NCBI GenBank assembly: GCA_010206225.2
Contig: VIQU02000001.1
Location: 1-64,000 of the forward strand
Direction of reading: 5' to 3'
Source: Lachnospiraceae bacterium MD308
Lineage (GTDB): Bacteria; Bacillota; Clostridia; Lachnospirales; Lachnospiraceae
DNA length: 64,000 nucleotides
Part shown: positions 35,727 to 44,994 of the stretch, piece by piece
Numbering within the stretch: position 1 is the stretch's first letter
How the letters are laid out: the number at the start of each line of letters is the position of its first letter
The notes under the pieces: model-generated
The model's input: the letters and a program-made list of their open reading frames with translations, nothing else
What the model was told of the DNA's origin: nothing
Database searches by the model: none
Position numbers and translations under genes: made by a program

Positions 35727-38421
35727 TCTTTTCTTCCGCCCTCCGTATATATACTGTTACCCGTATCACAACTAATATGCCTACGCTCAAAAGGCTTACC
35801 GCCCACACCGGAACCGCCGCCCTGATATAATGCAGTATATCTGCTCTCGTATACTGTCTGGCTAGAAAGACCGCCGCCGTAAAAAGAAGCGCCAGCGCCG
35901 CCGCGGCTCCTGTTGGAAACAGATAGTAGTAGCGCAAAAGCTCGTTCCTTACAAGCGCTTTCCTTTCTTTTCTCCGCATCCCCATGCAGGTTAAAAACTC
36001 TGTCCTCTTCGCCGTTAGATCCGCTTCCGTCGCCATCTTTACATTCAGAAAGACAAAATAGATGAGAAAGGATACGATCATTACCAGAAGATTAAGAGCC
36101 GTCTTCATCAGCCGCTCTGTCCTAAGATCCAAGACGGCCTGCGGTTTTGTATTAAGGCATGACACCGAAGCATCGTAGCTTTCCTCCTCTTTGTGGCGTT
36201 TCTTGAACTCTTTTAAATCTTCTGTCATGGCGGACACATCCGCTGACCCGGCGCTGATCAAAACCAGCTTCGTCGGACCCTGCCGGATATTGACTCCCTC
36301 GATTTTTTCCTCTTCCTCAGGAATCGGCTCTCCCGTATAGATATCCCTTGTCTTCCAAAATTCTCTTGCCTCTTCAAAATACACATCGGAAAATACGACC
36401 AAATTGTCCCTGAGCCCCTGACGGAACGCGCCGGTAAGAACGCCGATCTCCTCTCCCTCTATGATTTTAAAATAATATCCAACATCCTTCCTCCTTGACC
36501 AGCCCGCATCCGCGACTCCAATCGAACAGGGCTGTCCTATATGAAGGAGCGGTTCTTTCCGGGATGCGAAAAAGTCCAGCGGCTGCGCCTTTACCGATTT
36601 ATCCTGCTGATGGACAATATATATTCTTTCCCCTTTATCATCCAGATGAAGCGGACGCGCACTGTAGGAACGATCAAGCGCCGCCTTTAAGGAATGATAG
36701 GTACTTTCCGATATCCCGATATGCTGTCCCTGAATCGGAGGAATGTCGCCGTACATGCCTTCTGTTTTTTCTGTGGAATCAAAATTGGTTATCCGCACCA
36801 TCGGGTAGACCTGCATCCTGATATCATATTTCTCACGAAGTTCTTTAAAAATATCATCGTCCTGATCGCCGGCAGCGCACACGATATCATAAGGGTACAG
36901 TGTATCCGCCTCCTCCGCGATCTCTACAGAGACGGCCTGAAAAGTGAAGTAGAACAACGCAAAGAACTGTATCATTACCATTCCGAAAATATAGCCTGTA
37001 TTTGTCTTTGATTTATGGAAAATCTGGTTATGTATGAGCAGCTTTTTAAGATAACTGTCCTGTCTGCTCTCTTTCATAAACCACTGTGCGATCCCGCAGC
37101 GCAGCACAAGAAAAATTCCGACAGTCAGCACCGCCAAAAGCTTTACATTTTCAAAATTATAAAGCTGCCTGTACGAATAGATACTGTAAACAATAAAAGA
37201 AAGCCCCAGAACAAAGAAAACCTTTCTCCATCGCCCCGGCATCTTCTCCCGAACGGCCTTAAGTTCCGTAGATCTTCCCATATTAAAATCAACAAAGATA
37301 TCTCTCGCCGCCATAAAAGATACGAGAAACATAAGGCAGAGCGCAAGTACGGATTTTACATAGGGCGATACTCCCGCCGAAGACCACTCCATATGCCGAC
37401 CCGTGAGCGTCTGTGATTTCACAGAAAACAGCAGCAGCACTCCCGTTCCCGCAAGACCGCCTGCAATAAGCGTAAAGAAAAGAAGCGATACAAACTCCAT
37501 CGCCACAAAATACCAGAGCGTCTTCTTCCGCATCCCAAGCGTCAGAAAGATCCCGTAATTTTTCGCGCGGCATCTTAAGTAATAAAACACAAGGATAACC
37601 GTAATGATCACCGACATGATACCCACCGGGATCACGGCGTTCATCAATATGATATTAAGACCCCCGAAAACCTGGTCCATACCCACATATCTGTTATTGA
37701 CCGCCAAAAGCTTCTGCAGTCCAAACCCGATGATCAGAAAGGCGAATACCATACTGCTGCATAAAAACAGAAGAATATAGTCCCTCCAGTTACTTTTGAA
37801 ATTCTTCCAGACAAACCGGTAGAATAATTCATTGTACCTGCCCGCAAAGGCAATCCTCCTTTGTTTTTCCTCTTTCTCCTCCCTCTCTTTTTCATGGTAC
37901 TCCGCAGAAATCTGTTTCGTCTCCTCCCAGATTCCCATGATTTTCACCGCCGCAAACTCTATCGCGCAGAAAAGCAGAATCATTCCCAGAGCCGCTATCC
38001 CTATATCCTGATCCGTACAGATATCGAGGATCGTATATCCTGCCATATGTATATAGAATCCCATCACAGAGACTGCAAGCGCCCCGGCATGATACCACCC
38101 GTCCTTCCTTCGAAGCATTGACAAAAGATGGAACACGCCCAGCAGAAAAAACACGCCGTAAACGAACAGTTCCATCCATACGCCTGTCTGAAGCGCAGAT
38201 ACATTATCCACATACGTACAGACGTCCGTTCCCGCAAGCAGCGATTTCAGGCCTGAATTTTTCATTTCCAGCGCCAGCCGGATCAAATTATAACGATTCT
38301 CCCCGATAACGATCCATGGGAAAAACAGTATGATAAAATTCACTCCGTAAAACAAAAAAGAAGTGATCACCTGCCTTAACATAATCTTACGGCCGGGCTG
38401 TTTCTTTTCTTTCCTCTTCAT
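35719..38421 (-). CDS. FtsX-like ABC permease (BceB type), module 1
   Basis: 900 residues with about ten hydrophobic segments. After an N-terminal membrane region come the first FtsX domain (YGIFLTLGMRKKTLWYFVAMEF), an external domain of about 250 residues (roughly 500-750), and a C-terminal membrane domain (RTEFLTCMGMRRKERKALVRNELLRYYYLFP). The large external domain is the hallmark of permeases that detect or displace cell-wall-active peptides. It has an extra N-terminal membrane segment group not usual in BceB. It appears intact, unlike its counterpart in module 2. Confidence 0.88.
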   Translation of the reverse strand: MKRKEKKQPGRKIMLRQVITSFLFYGVNFIILFFPWIVIGENRYNLIRLALEMKNSGLKSLLAGTDVCTYVDNVSALQTGVWMELFVYGVFFLLGVFHLLSMLRRKDGWYHAGALAVSVMGFYIHMAGYTILDICTDQDIGIAALGMILLFCAIEFAAVKIMGIWEETKQISAEYHEKEREEKEEKQRRIAFAGRYNELFYRFVWKNFKSNWRDYILLFLCSSMVFAFLIIGFGLQKLLAVNNRYVGMDQVFGGLNIILMNAVIPVGIMSVIITVILVFYYLRCRAKNYGIFLTLGMRKKTLWYFVAMEFVSLLFFTLIAGGLAGTGVLLLFSVKSQTLTGRHMEWSSAGVSPYVKSVLALCLMFLVSFMAARDIFVDFNMGRSTELKAVREKMPGRWRKVFFVLGLSFIVYSIYSYRQLYNFENVKLLAVLTVGIFLVLRCGIAQWFMKESRQDSYLKKLLIHNQIFHKSKTNTGYIFGMVMIQFFALFYFTFQAVSVEIAEEADTLYPYDIVCAAGDQDDDIFKELREKYDIRMQVYPMVRITNFDSTEKTEGMYGDIPPIQGQHIGISESTYHSLKAALDRSYSARPLHLDDKGERIYIVHQQDKSVKAQPLDFFASRKEPLLHIGQPCSIGVADAGWSRRKDVGYYFKIIEGEEIGVLTGAFRQGLRDNLVVFSDVYFEEAREFWKTRDIYTGEPIPEEEEKIEGVNIRQGPTKLVLISAGSADVSAMTEDLKEFKKRHKEEESYDASVSCLNTKPQAVLDLRTERLMKTALNLLVMIVSFLIYFVFLNVKMATEADLTAKRTEFLTCMGMRRKERKALVRNELLRYYYLFPTGAAAALALLFTAAVFLARQYTRADILHYIRAAVPVWAVSLLSVGILVVIRVTVYIRRAEEKNV

Positions 38422-38453
38422 CCTTCATCCTCCCTTCAGACACAGGCCGCCGC

Positions 38454-39011
38454 CTACAGCATAAGCATCAGTCCGCTGACTGCGAACACTGCAAACAAGG
38501 CGATCTTATAAAAAACTGACTCCAGTATGATACTGTTAAAAATCTCCGTCCGTCTTTTCTTTTTCATGCCGGCCAGATACAAAACCTCCCCCATAAAGAA
38601 ATAGAGGGATAACCCTATCATTGCCGGATCTCCTATACAGGTGTAGATACCAAGCGGGACATTATTATCCCACACCATTTCCAGGATGTCGCTGCTATAT
38701 TTGATCACAATAATGATTCCAAAAATACTTAACATAACATTCAGCGGTATGTCCATCCAGACAATTTTTTCCAGATAATTTCCCCGCACCTCTGTCCGGA
38801 TCATCTCTTTCCCGGTCTTTAAAAGTTCTTCCTCCGAAAGATTCCGGCACCTTTCCTCCGCCCCGACTACAAGCTCCTTCGACATCTCCCCAAGAAGCTT
38901 TCTGCAAGAATCGCATTCCTTTATATGATCCTCCAGCAGCCGCCTGCTGCCCTCGCTGCAGCAGTCGTCCAGATACAAAGGCATCAAATCCCTGATAATC
39001 TCACACTCCAT
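38454..39011 (-). CDS. Membrane anti-sigma factor with zinc-finger domain, module 1
   Basis: 185 residues. The N-terminal zinc finger reads CEIIRDLMPLYLDDCC followed by HIKECDSCRKLL (H-x3-C-x2-C). Three hydrophobic segments follow (about 88-105, 128-145 and 163-183), with no large outer domain, unlike the module 2 protein. It overlaps the sigma gene by 11 nt. It likely keeps the sigma factor inactive at the membrane, perhaps read out through the permease encoded next. Confidence 0.85.
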   Translation of the reverse strand: MECEIIRDLMPLYLDDCCSEGSRRLLEDHIKECDSCRKLLGEMSKELVVGAEERCRNLSEEELLKTGKEMIRTEVRGNYLEKIVWMDIPLNVMLSIFGIIIVIKYSSDILEMVWDNNVPLGIYTCIGDPAMIGLSLYFFMGEVLYLAGMKKKRRTEIFNSIILESVFYKIALFAVFAVSGLMLML

Positions 39012-39501
39012 CCTCTTTGCTCCCTTCCAATCGCTCTATGATCATACATTTTGCCCGATAATACGTTACTCTCGCCCACGACTCCGATTTCCCGAAAAGG
39101 CGGCTGATATCCTTGTAGGAAAGCTCCGCCATGACGCGGAGCGTAAATACCTCCTTGTAAGGTTCCGGCAGTACATGCAGAATCTCATGGATCCGTATCT
39201 GCTCTTCATGGTCGATAAACCTCTCTTCCAGACTTCCCCCGCACGGCTCTTCCCTCACCGCTTTTGCCGTATACTTCTGCTTCCTGCAATACGCGAAATA
39301 CTCATGCTTCGCAATCTGGCACAGCCAGACCGACATCTTGCAGGTTCCCCTGAATTTCCCCATATTTTCAAACGCAATCGAAAATGTGGACTGGGTCAGT
39401 TCCTCGGCGATCTCTTGACTGCCGCTCAGTTTTAAGAGAAAATTGTAGACGTCCCGCAGATATTCCACATAGACTTTTTCAAAATCCTGCACCCACTCCA
39501 C
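39001..39501 (-). CDS. ECF RNA polymerase sigma factor, module 1
   Basis: 166 residues. Region 2 (YLRDVYNFLLKLSGSQEIAEELTQSTF) and region 4 (LPEPYKEVFTLRVMAELSYKDISRLFGKSESWARVTYYRAK) are complete. The GTG at 39501 touches the AAGGGG sequence. The next in-frame GTG, at 39492 (VQDFEKVY), has better spacing and may be the true start. It should transcribe its own operon. Confidence 0.9.
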   Translation of the reverse strand: MEWVQDFEKVYVEYLRDVYNFLLKLSGSQEIAEELTQSTFSIAFENMGKFRGTCKMSVWLCQIAKHEYFAYCRKQKYTAKAVREEPCGGSLEERFIDHEEQIRIHEILHVLPEPYKEVFTLRVMAELSYKDISRLFGKSESWARVTYYRAKCMIIERLEGSKEDGV

Positions 39502-39517
39502 CCCCTTACCTATAAGA

Positions 39518-39541
39518 GTACGATCCTCTTGTTTTGTTACA
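39518..39541 (-). promoter_or_regulatory. Candidate ECF-type promoter of module 1
   Basis: TGTAAC (39536-39541) is followed after 13 nt by CGTAC (39518-39522) on the minus strand. The hexamers resemble ECF -35 and -10 elements, although the spacing is shorter than usual. The same TTTTGTAAC block occurs before module 2. Confidence 0.4.
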
Positions 39542-39556
39542 AAAAAATATAAAATA

Positions 39557-39595
39557 TTTTAAAAAGCTGCAAATCAATCACTGATTCGCAGCTTT
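39557..39595 (-). terminator. Terminator of alaS
   Basis: A 14-bp stem with one wobble (39563-39576 with 39582-39595) and a 5-nt loop is followed by TTTTAAAATATTTT on the minus strand. Confidence 0.8.
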
Positions 39596-39658
39596 CTTAC
39601 TTTATCCAGAAAAAGAATCCTTTTTCCTGCACCGTTTTATCTTTCTACGGTTGTCTTT

Positions 39659-42295
39659 CTACAGTTGTCTTTCTAACACTTCTTTCACTTTCGCCACCGC
39701 CGCATCGATGCCCTCCGGATTCTTTCCGCCGGCCTGAGCCATATTCGGACGCCCTCCGCCGCCTCCGCCTACTAAGGAAGCGATCTCTCTGATCAGATTT
39801 CCGGCATGCGCGCCCCGGCTTACCGCCTCTTTGGTAGCCATCGCCATAAGACTTACCTTGCCGTTTGCTGCACTGGCAAGAACAACGACGCCTTCTGAAA
39901 GCTTATCCTTTAGCTGATCGCCCAAGTCGCGAAGTCCGTTCATATCCACGCCTTCTACCTTCGCGGCAAGAACCTTTACGCCCTTCACTTCTGTTACTTG
40001 ATTCATGACATCACCCATGGCATCCTGAGCCTGTCTGCTCTTTAATCTCTCGATCTCGCTCTTTAGCGCCTTATTTTCTGTCAGCAGATGACTGATTCTT
40101 TCCGTAAGCTGATCCGGCTTTGCTTTCATAAGCTTTGAAACCTCCAAAAGCTTACGTTCAAGCCCGTTATAATAATCCATAAGGCCCTGTGAAGTCAGCG
40201 CCTCTATACGCCTTACTCCCGCGGCGACGCCGGTTTCAGAGATGATCTTAAACGCAGTAATCACGCCGGTATTCTCCACATGGGTGCCTCCGCAGAATTC
40301 CTTTGAAAATTCTCCCATACTGACTACACGGACGATATCGCCGTATTTCTCGCCGAAAAGAGCTGCCGCGCCGGTCTTTCTCGCCTCGTCGATCGGCATA
40401 TTTTCCGCCTTTACAGGCAGGCAGTTCATGATCTGCTCATTGACAATCTCCTCAACCCGCCTGATCTCTTCCGGTGTCATAGCCGAAAAATGTGTGAAAT
40501 CAAAACGCAGTCTGTCCGCATTGACGGAAGAACCCGCCTGCTCCACGTGATTTCCCAATACCATACGGAGAGCTTTCTGCAGAAGATGCGTGGCACTGTG
40601 ATTATTCGCTGACAGCGCTCTCTTTTTCGCATCAATCTCGAGAGTCACCGCATCCCCAACTTTTACCATGCCTTTTGTGACATGTCCCTTATGCCCGATC
40701 TTGCCGCCAAGGAGCTTTAATGTATCCTCTACGCAGAACTCAAAGCCCTCTGAACGGATGAACCCTGTATCTGCCTCCTGCCCGCCGCTTGCAGCATAGA
40801 ACGGAGTCTCGTCTGTAAAGATCGTTCCTGACTCTCCGTCAGATAATGCCTCTACAATCTCCGTATCTGTTGTAAGCACTGTCACCTTGGAGCCGCAGGC
40901 CATTCTGTCATATCCTACAAATGTGCTTGTAACGCCCGGATCTATCTCATCATAAACCGTCGCTTCCCTGCCGTTATAATTATGTTCTCCAAAGGTTCCT
41001 TTCGCCTTCTCTTTCTGCGCTTCAACCGCCCTCTTAAAGCCTTCCTCATCAATGGAGAGACCTTTCTCTTCCAGAATCTCAACGGTCAAATCGACCGGGA
41101 AACCATACGTGTCATAGAGACGGAAAGCATCTTCTCCTGAGAGAACCTTCTCGCCCTTCTTCTCCATCTCCTCCTGCATACCCGCAAGAATTGAAAGTCC
41201 CTGATCGATCGTCTTATTAAACTGTTCTTCTTCTTTTGTAATTACTTTAAAGATAAAGTCCTTCTTCTCTTCCAGTTCCGGATACCCGTCCTTCGAACCT
41301 TCGATCACAGTCTCTGCCAGCTCTATCAAAAATTCCCTGTCAATGCCAAGAAGCCTTCCATGACGGCTGGCGCGCCTTAAGAGACGACGCAGCACGTATC
41401 CCCGGCCGCTGTTAGACGGCAGGATACCGTCAGAGATCATAAATGTCACGGAGCGGATATGGTCGGTGATCACACGTACGGATACATCCGACTCCTCACC
41501 TTTTCCGTACGTTACGCCCGCAATCCTGCATACATGCTCGCGGAGCGCGAAGAGCGTATCGATATCGAACATGGAATCTACACCCTGTACTACGCACGCC
41601 AGACGCTCCAGCCCCATACCTGTATCGATATTCTTCTGGTCAAGCTCCGTATAATTGTTATGCCCGTCATTGTCAAACTGTGTAAATACGTTATTCCAGA
41701 TCTCCATATAACGGTCGCAGTCACACCCTACGGTACAATCCGGCTTACCGCAGCCGTACTTGGCGCCTCTGTCATAGTAAACTTCCGAACAGGGGCCGCA
41801 TGGGCCGGAGCCATGCTCCCAGAAGTTGTCTTCCTTTCCAAAACGAAAGATCCGATCCGCCGGAATCCCGATCTTCTTATTCCAGATCTCAAAAGCCTCT
41901 TCATCGTCTAAGTAAATAGATGGATACAGCCTGTCCGCCTCAAGTCCTACTACCTCTGTCAGAAACTCCCATGTCCACTCGATCGATTCATCCTTAAAAT
42001 AATCACCGAAAGAAAAGTTTCCGAGCATCTCAAAAAACGTGCCGTGACGCGCAGTCTTTCCCACATTTTCTATATCGCCTGTCCGGATACACTTCTGGCA
42101 GGTCGCTACCCGCCTGTTAGGAGGAACCTCCTGTCCGGTAAAATATGGTTTTAACGGCGCCATACCGGAATTGATAAGCAGCAGGCTCTTATCATTGTGC
42201 GGCACCAAAGAAAAGCTCTTCATCACGAGATGGTTCTTGCTCTCAAAAAACTCAAGAAACATCTTTCTTAATTCATTTACTCCGTATTTTTTCAT
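39659..42295 (-). CDS. alaS: Alanyl-tRNA synthetase
   Basis: 878 residues, full length. The class II catalytic domain reads FFESKNHLVMKSFSLVPHNDKSLLLINSGMAPLK with motif 2 around RHGTFFEMLGNFSFGDYF. The tRNA-recognition and editing domains follow; the zinc ligands HSATHLL and CGGTHVENTG are intact. The C-Ala domain ends in VGGGGGGRPNMAQAGGK. GAGGAG lies 6 nt before the ATG. No T-box leader is present, since the promoter lies only about 40 nt upstream. Confidence 0.98.
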   Translation of the reverse strand: MKKYGVNELRKMFLEFFESKNHLVMKSFSLVPHNDKSLLLINSGMAPLKPYFTGQEVPPNRRVATCQKCIRTGDIENVGKTARHGTFFEMLGNFSFGDYFKDESIEWTWEFLTEVVGLEADRLYPSIYLDDEEAFEIWNKKIGIPADRIFRFGKEDNFWEHGSGPCGPCSEVYYDRGAKYGCGKPDCTVGCDCDRYMEIWNNVFTQFDNDGHNNYTELDQKNIDTGMGLERLACVVQGVDSMFDIDTLFALREHVCRIAGVTYGKGEESDVSVRVITDHIRSVTFMISDGILPSNSGRGYVLRRLLRRASRHGRLLGIDREFLIELAETVIEGSKDGYPELEEKKDFIFKVITKEEEQFNKTIDQGLSILAGMQEEMEKKGEKVLSGEDAFRLYDTYGFPVDLTVEILEEKGLSIDEEGFKRAVEAQKEKAKGTFGEHNYNGREATVYDEIDPGVTSTFVGYDRMACGSKVTVLTTDTEIVEALSDGESGTIFTDETPFYAASGGQEADTGFIRSEGFEFCVEDTLKLLGGKIGHKGHVTKGMVKVGDAVTLEIDAKKRALSANNHSATHLLQKALRMVLGNHVEQAGSSVNADRLRFDFTHFSAMTPEEIRRVEEIVNEQIMNCLPVKAENMPIDEARKTGAAALFGEKYGDIVRVVSMGEFSKEFCGGTHVENTGVITAFKIISETGVAAGVRRIEALTSQGLMDYYNGLERKLLEVSKLMKAKPDQLTERISHLLTENKALKSEIERLKSRQAQDAMGDVMNQVTEVKGVKVLAAKVEGVDMNGLRDLGDQLKDKLSEGVVVLASAANGKVSLMAMATKEAVSRGAHAGNLIREIASLVGGGGGGRPNMAQAGGKNPEGIDAAVAKVKEVLERQL

Positions 42296-42337
42296 ATTGT
42301 TCTCCTCAAATCCACTTATAAAAATCGCTATTTTCTA

Positions 42338-42366
42338 ATTATAATGACGGAACTTTCATTTGTCAA
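42338..42366 (-). promoter_or_regulatory. Promoter of alaS
   Basis: A perfect TTGACA (42361-42366) and perfect TATAAT (42338-42343) on the minus strand are 17 nt apart. Confidence 0.88.
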
Positions 42367-42537
42367 CGATTTGTCGCCGGCATCCTTTGTCCTGCGCTGT
42401 AAGCGTCTTTGCAAATAGCGCGGGAGTGAGCAGTAACTTTTACGGAAGAGATATAGAAAAAGGAAGAAGTCTGTGCTATAGTTATAGCAGCATCGATTTT
42501 GTATTGCATATTACACAAGAAGGAGATTGCAGAAGAT

Positions 42538-43479
42538 ATGATTTCTTTAATAATTCCCTGTTACAACGAACAGGACGCTCTGCCCATTTTTCATTCAGAG
42601 ACTACCAAAGTAATGAACGGCATGGGATGTGAATATGAACTTCTTTTTATCAATGACGGTTCAAAAGACGAGACTCTCGCCATTTTAAAAGCTTTAGCAG
42701 AAAAGGACCAACATGTTTCTTACCTTTCTTTTTCCCGGAACTTCGGCAAAGAAGCGGCAATGTATGCCGGTTTCTGTAATGCGCATGGAGACTATATTGC
42801 TATCATGGACGCAGATATGCAGGATCCTCCGGAATTACTGCCCAAAATGATGGAAATCCTGAAAACAGGAGAATATGACAGCGTGGCCACACGGAGGATC
42901 AGCCGAAAAGGAGAACCTCCCATCCGTAGCTTTTTTGCAAGAAAATTTTATCAGATCATCAATACCATATCCGACTCGGACATTGTAGACGGCGCGCGGG
43001 ATTTCCGGCTGATGAAAAAAGAGATGGTAGACGCAATCGTCTCTATGAGTGAATATAATCGTTTTTCCAAAGGTATCTTCGGCTGGATCGGATTTCGGAC
43101 ATACTGGCTGCCCTATGAAAATGTCGAACGCGTAGCCGGAGAAACAAAATGGAGCTTTTGGAAATTATTTAAATACGCAATCGACGGAATCATTAATTTC
43201 TCACAAGCTCCTCTCAGTCTGGCATCATGGTTCGGGATGCTTATGACATTTTTTTCATTCGCGCTCTTATTTCTGATCGTGATCAGAAAACTGGCTTTCG
43301 GAGATCCGGTAGCCGGCTGGGCTTCTACCATATGCGTTATTATCTTTATCGGCGGAATTCAATTATTCTGTCTTGGAATCATGGGGCAGTACATCGCCAA
43401 AACTTATATGGAGACAAAGCAAAGACCGCATTATATTATATCTGAAACAAACGTAGAAAACGTGGTAAAACTAAAATAA
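42538..43479 (+). CDS. GT2 glycosyltransferase (DPM1/GtrB-like) with two C-terminal membrane segments
   Basis: 313 residues from the ATG at 42538 (MISLIIPCYNEQDALPIF), which has GAAGGAGA upstream. The GT-A fold is clear: LIIPCYNE, LFINDGSKDETL, SFSRNFGKEAAMYAG and the metal site MDADMQDPPELL. Two hydrophobic hairpins near 230-290 anchor it. This is the layout of undecaprenyl-phosphate glucosyl- or mannosyltransferases (YkcC, GtrB), which load a sugar on the lipid carrier at the inner face of the membrane. The lipid acceptor is inferred. No flippase or partner transferase lies beside it. Confidence 0.9.
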   Translation: MISLIIPCYNEQDALPIFHSETTKVMNGMGCEYELLFINDGSKDETLAILKALAEKDQHVSYLSFSRNFGKEAAMYAGFCNAHGDYIAIMDADMQDPPELLPKMMEILKTGEYDSVATRRISRKGEPPIRSFFARKFYQIINTISDSDIVDGARDFRLMKKEMVDAIVSMSEYNRFSKGIFGWIGFRTYWLPYENVERVAGETKWSFWKLFKYAIDGIINFSQAPLSLASWFGMLMTFFSFALLFLIVIRKLAFGDPVAGWASTICVIIFIGGIQLFCLGIMGQYIAKTYMETKQRPHYIISETNVENVVKLK

Positions 43480-43507
43480 TACTTTAGATAAGTATTATTT
43501 TAGTTTT
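43467..43507. terminator. Bidirectional terminator overlapping both convergent stop codons
   Basis: A perfect 17-bp stem (43467-43483 with 43491-43507) with a 7-nt loop contains the last codons of the glycosyltransferase and of the opposing membrane protein. Its A/T-rich ends give T-runs in both directions. Confidence 0.85.
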
Positions 43508-44756
43508 CCGGTTTTTCCATGATCGTTACAGTAGTGGAGGCTTCCGCTTTGTTCCCCGCCCGGTCAACAGCAGTATAGATCACATCGTAAGTTCCTTCGG
43601 TGTTTGTATCTACTTTGCTGCTGTCAACCTGCACATCTATATCGCCCATACAATTATCCGTGACCGTAAGGGTTGATTTATAAGAGATCGGCTCACCGAT
43701 ATATCCGGTCAAAGGTGCTATGCCTTCCATAACGGGAGGCTCCCTGTCTACGACGACTTCAATATTAGAAATCACTTCTTTCGTATTGCCGCCTTCGTCC
43801 GTCAGAGTGATGCCTGCAGTTATTTTATCTGCTTTCGACAGATCCGGTTTCTCTTTAAATGAACATTTCACATCTGTGGCATCTTGAATATTCTTGACCA
43901 GATCCTTTGCTTCCAGTTTTTCGTTAACATTGATGACCACGGAAGCAGACTCTGCTTTCGGAGCTTTCGTATCCTCAACGATCAGACGGGATTTCCGTTC
44001 TTTTCCCCTGACTTTCAGAATAATCTCCCGTTCTCCCACATGGTCAAGGCTGACCTTGGATATATCCGTCACAAAGCTTCCTTTCACCTTTTCCCTTTTC
44101 AAAAAATCCTTAACATCCAGTTCTGTTCCAGCTTCCACCGTAACCTTTCGTTTGACAGGATTGACAAACGACATCGTAAAACGTGCCAATGAAATAACCG
44201 CAGCCAAAATAACGAGTAGGCAAGCCAGCCGTACCGCAAGCGCAATGAACAAACGCCGTCTCCGTCTGCGGCGTCTTTCCTCACGCATCCTCCGATTCCT
44301 GCGAGCCTGCCTGCGCTCCTCCTCGCTTATATTCCTGCTGCGATATGGCTGCCTGCGGCTCTCTCTATCCATACTTCTGCCGCGGTCTGGCTGCCTATAA
44401 CTTTCTTCTCTTTCTCTCCTGCCGCGGTCTGGCTGCCTGTAGCTTTCTTCTCTTTCTCTCCTGCCGCGTTCTAACTGCCTGCGGTTTTCCTCACGCTTCC
44501 TCCTGTCCCTGTATCTTTGGAGTGCCTGTTCATCATACTGATACCGATTGTAAGCGAGAGATTGCTGACCATAATCATAGACCGGCTGCTGATTCCCCTG
44601 ATAATACGAACTATAGTCATAGACCGGCTGCTGATATTCTTCTGTGTAGCCGGCGTTTTGCCCTATACCGTTATCATCACCGTATTCTTGGCTGCTTACA
44701 CTGGAATAATAATCTGTACCAGTATAATACTTTCTCTTTCTCCAATATGTACTCAT
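43500..44756 (-). CDS. Membrane protein with Arg-rich repeat tail and external Ig-like domains
   Basis: 418 residues. Residues 1-85 are rich in Tyr, Gln and Gly and look disordered. Residues about 86-165 are charged repeats of 14 residues (REREESYRQPDRGR and variants). A single membrane segment lies at about 168-195. The outer part (about 200-418) carries DUF5011/Ig-like domains, seen as YIGEPISYKSTLTVTDN and GTYDVIYTAVDRAGNKA. With N-in topology the repeats are cytoplasmic and basic, so they could bind nucleic acid, membrane or an acidic partner; that is inference. I do not recognise a named family for the whole protein. Confidence 0.8.
   Translation of the reverse strand: MSTYWRKRKYYTGTDYYSSVSSQEYGDDNGIGQNAGYTEEYQQPVYDYSSYYQGNQQPVYDYGQQSLAYNRYQYDEQALQRYRDRRKREENRRQLERGRREREESYRQPDRGRREREESYRQPDRGRSMDRESRRQPYRSRNISEEERRQARRNRRMREERRRRRRRRLFIALAVRLACLLVILAAVISLARFTMSFVNPVKRKVTVEAGTELDVKDFLKREKVKGSFVTDISKVSLDHVGEREIILKVRGKERKSRLIVEDTKAPKAESASVVINVNEKLEAKDLVKNIQDATDVKCSFKEKPDLSKADKITAGITLTDEGGNTKEVISNIEVVVDREPPVMEGIAPLTGYIGEPISYKSTLTVTDNCMGDIDVQVDSSKVDTNTEGTYDVIYTAVDRAGNKAEASTTVTIMEKPEN
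44345..44500 (-). repeat. 42-nt tandem repeats inside the membrane protein gene
   Basis: At least two near-identical 42-nt units (around 44380-44421 and 44422-44463) and flanking degenerate copies encode the 14-residue Arg/Glu repeats. In-frame repeats of this kind change copy number easily. Confidence 0.7.
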
Positions 44757-44928
44757 GTTCTCATACCTTTTCCGCTGTTAATGATGTCCGCATTACCTTT
44801 CCGATCCCACAAAGCCCTTAACGAGAATTCCTCGCTTTTCCAATCAATGCTTTATTATTTATTATAGCAACGCTGCGGTATTTCGTAAAGGTATTTTTGC
44901 GCGGCCAAACTCTAAATCAACAAATTAA

Positions 44929-44973
44929 AAAGAGAATGAATTTCTGGAATCCTTCCGAATCTTCATTCTCTTT
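44929..44973 (-). terminator. Terminator of the Mrp-type gene
   Basis: A perfect 12-bp stem (44929-44940 with 44962-44973) with a 21-nt loop is followed by TTTTTAATTT on the minus strand. Confidence 0.8.
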
Positions 44974-44994
44974 TATCAGCTCTTATATAATTAA

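Noticed and set aside
42296-42537. T-box leader before alaS
   Set aside because: The perfect promoter lies only about 40 nt from the start codon, leaving no room, and no T-box core sequence is present.
44345-44500. Possible CRISPR or minisatellite array
   Set aside because: The 42-nt repeats are in frame inside a coding region and encode a peptide repeat.
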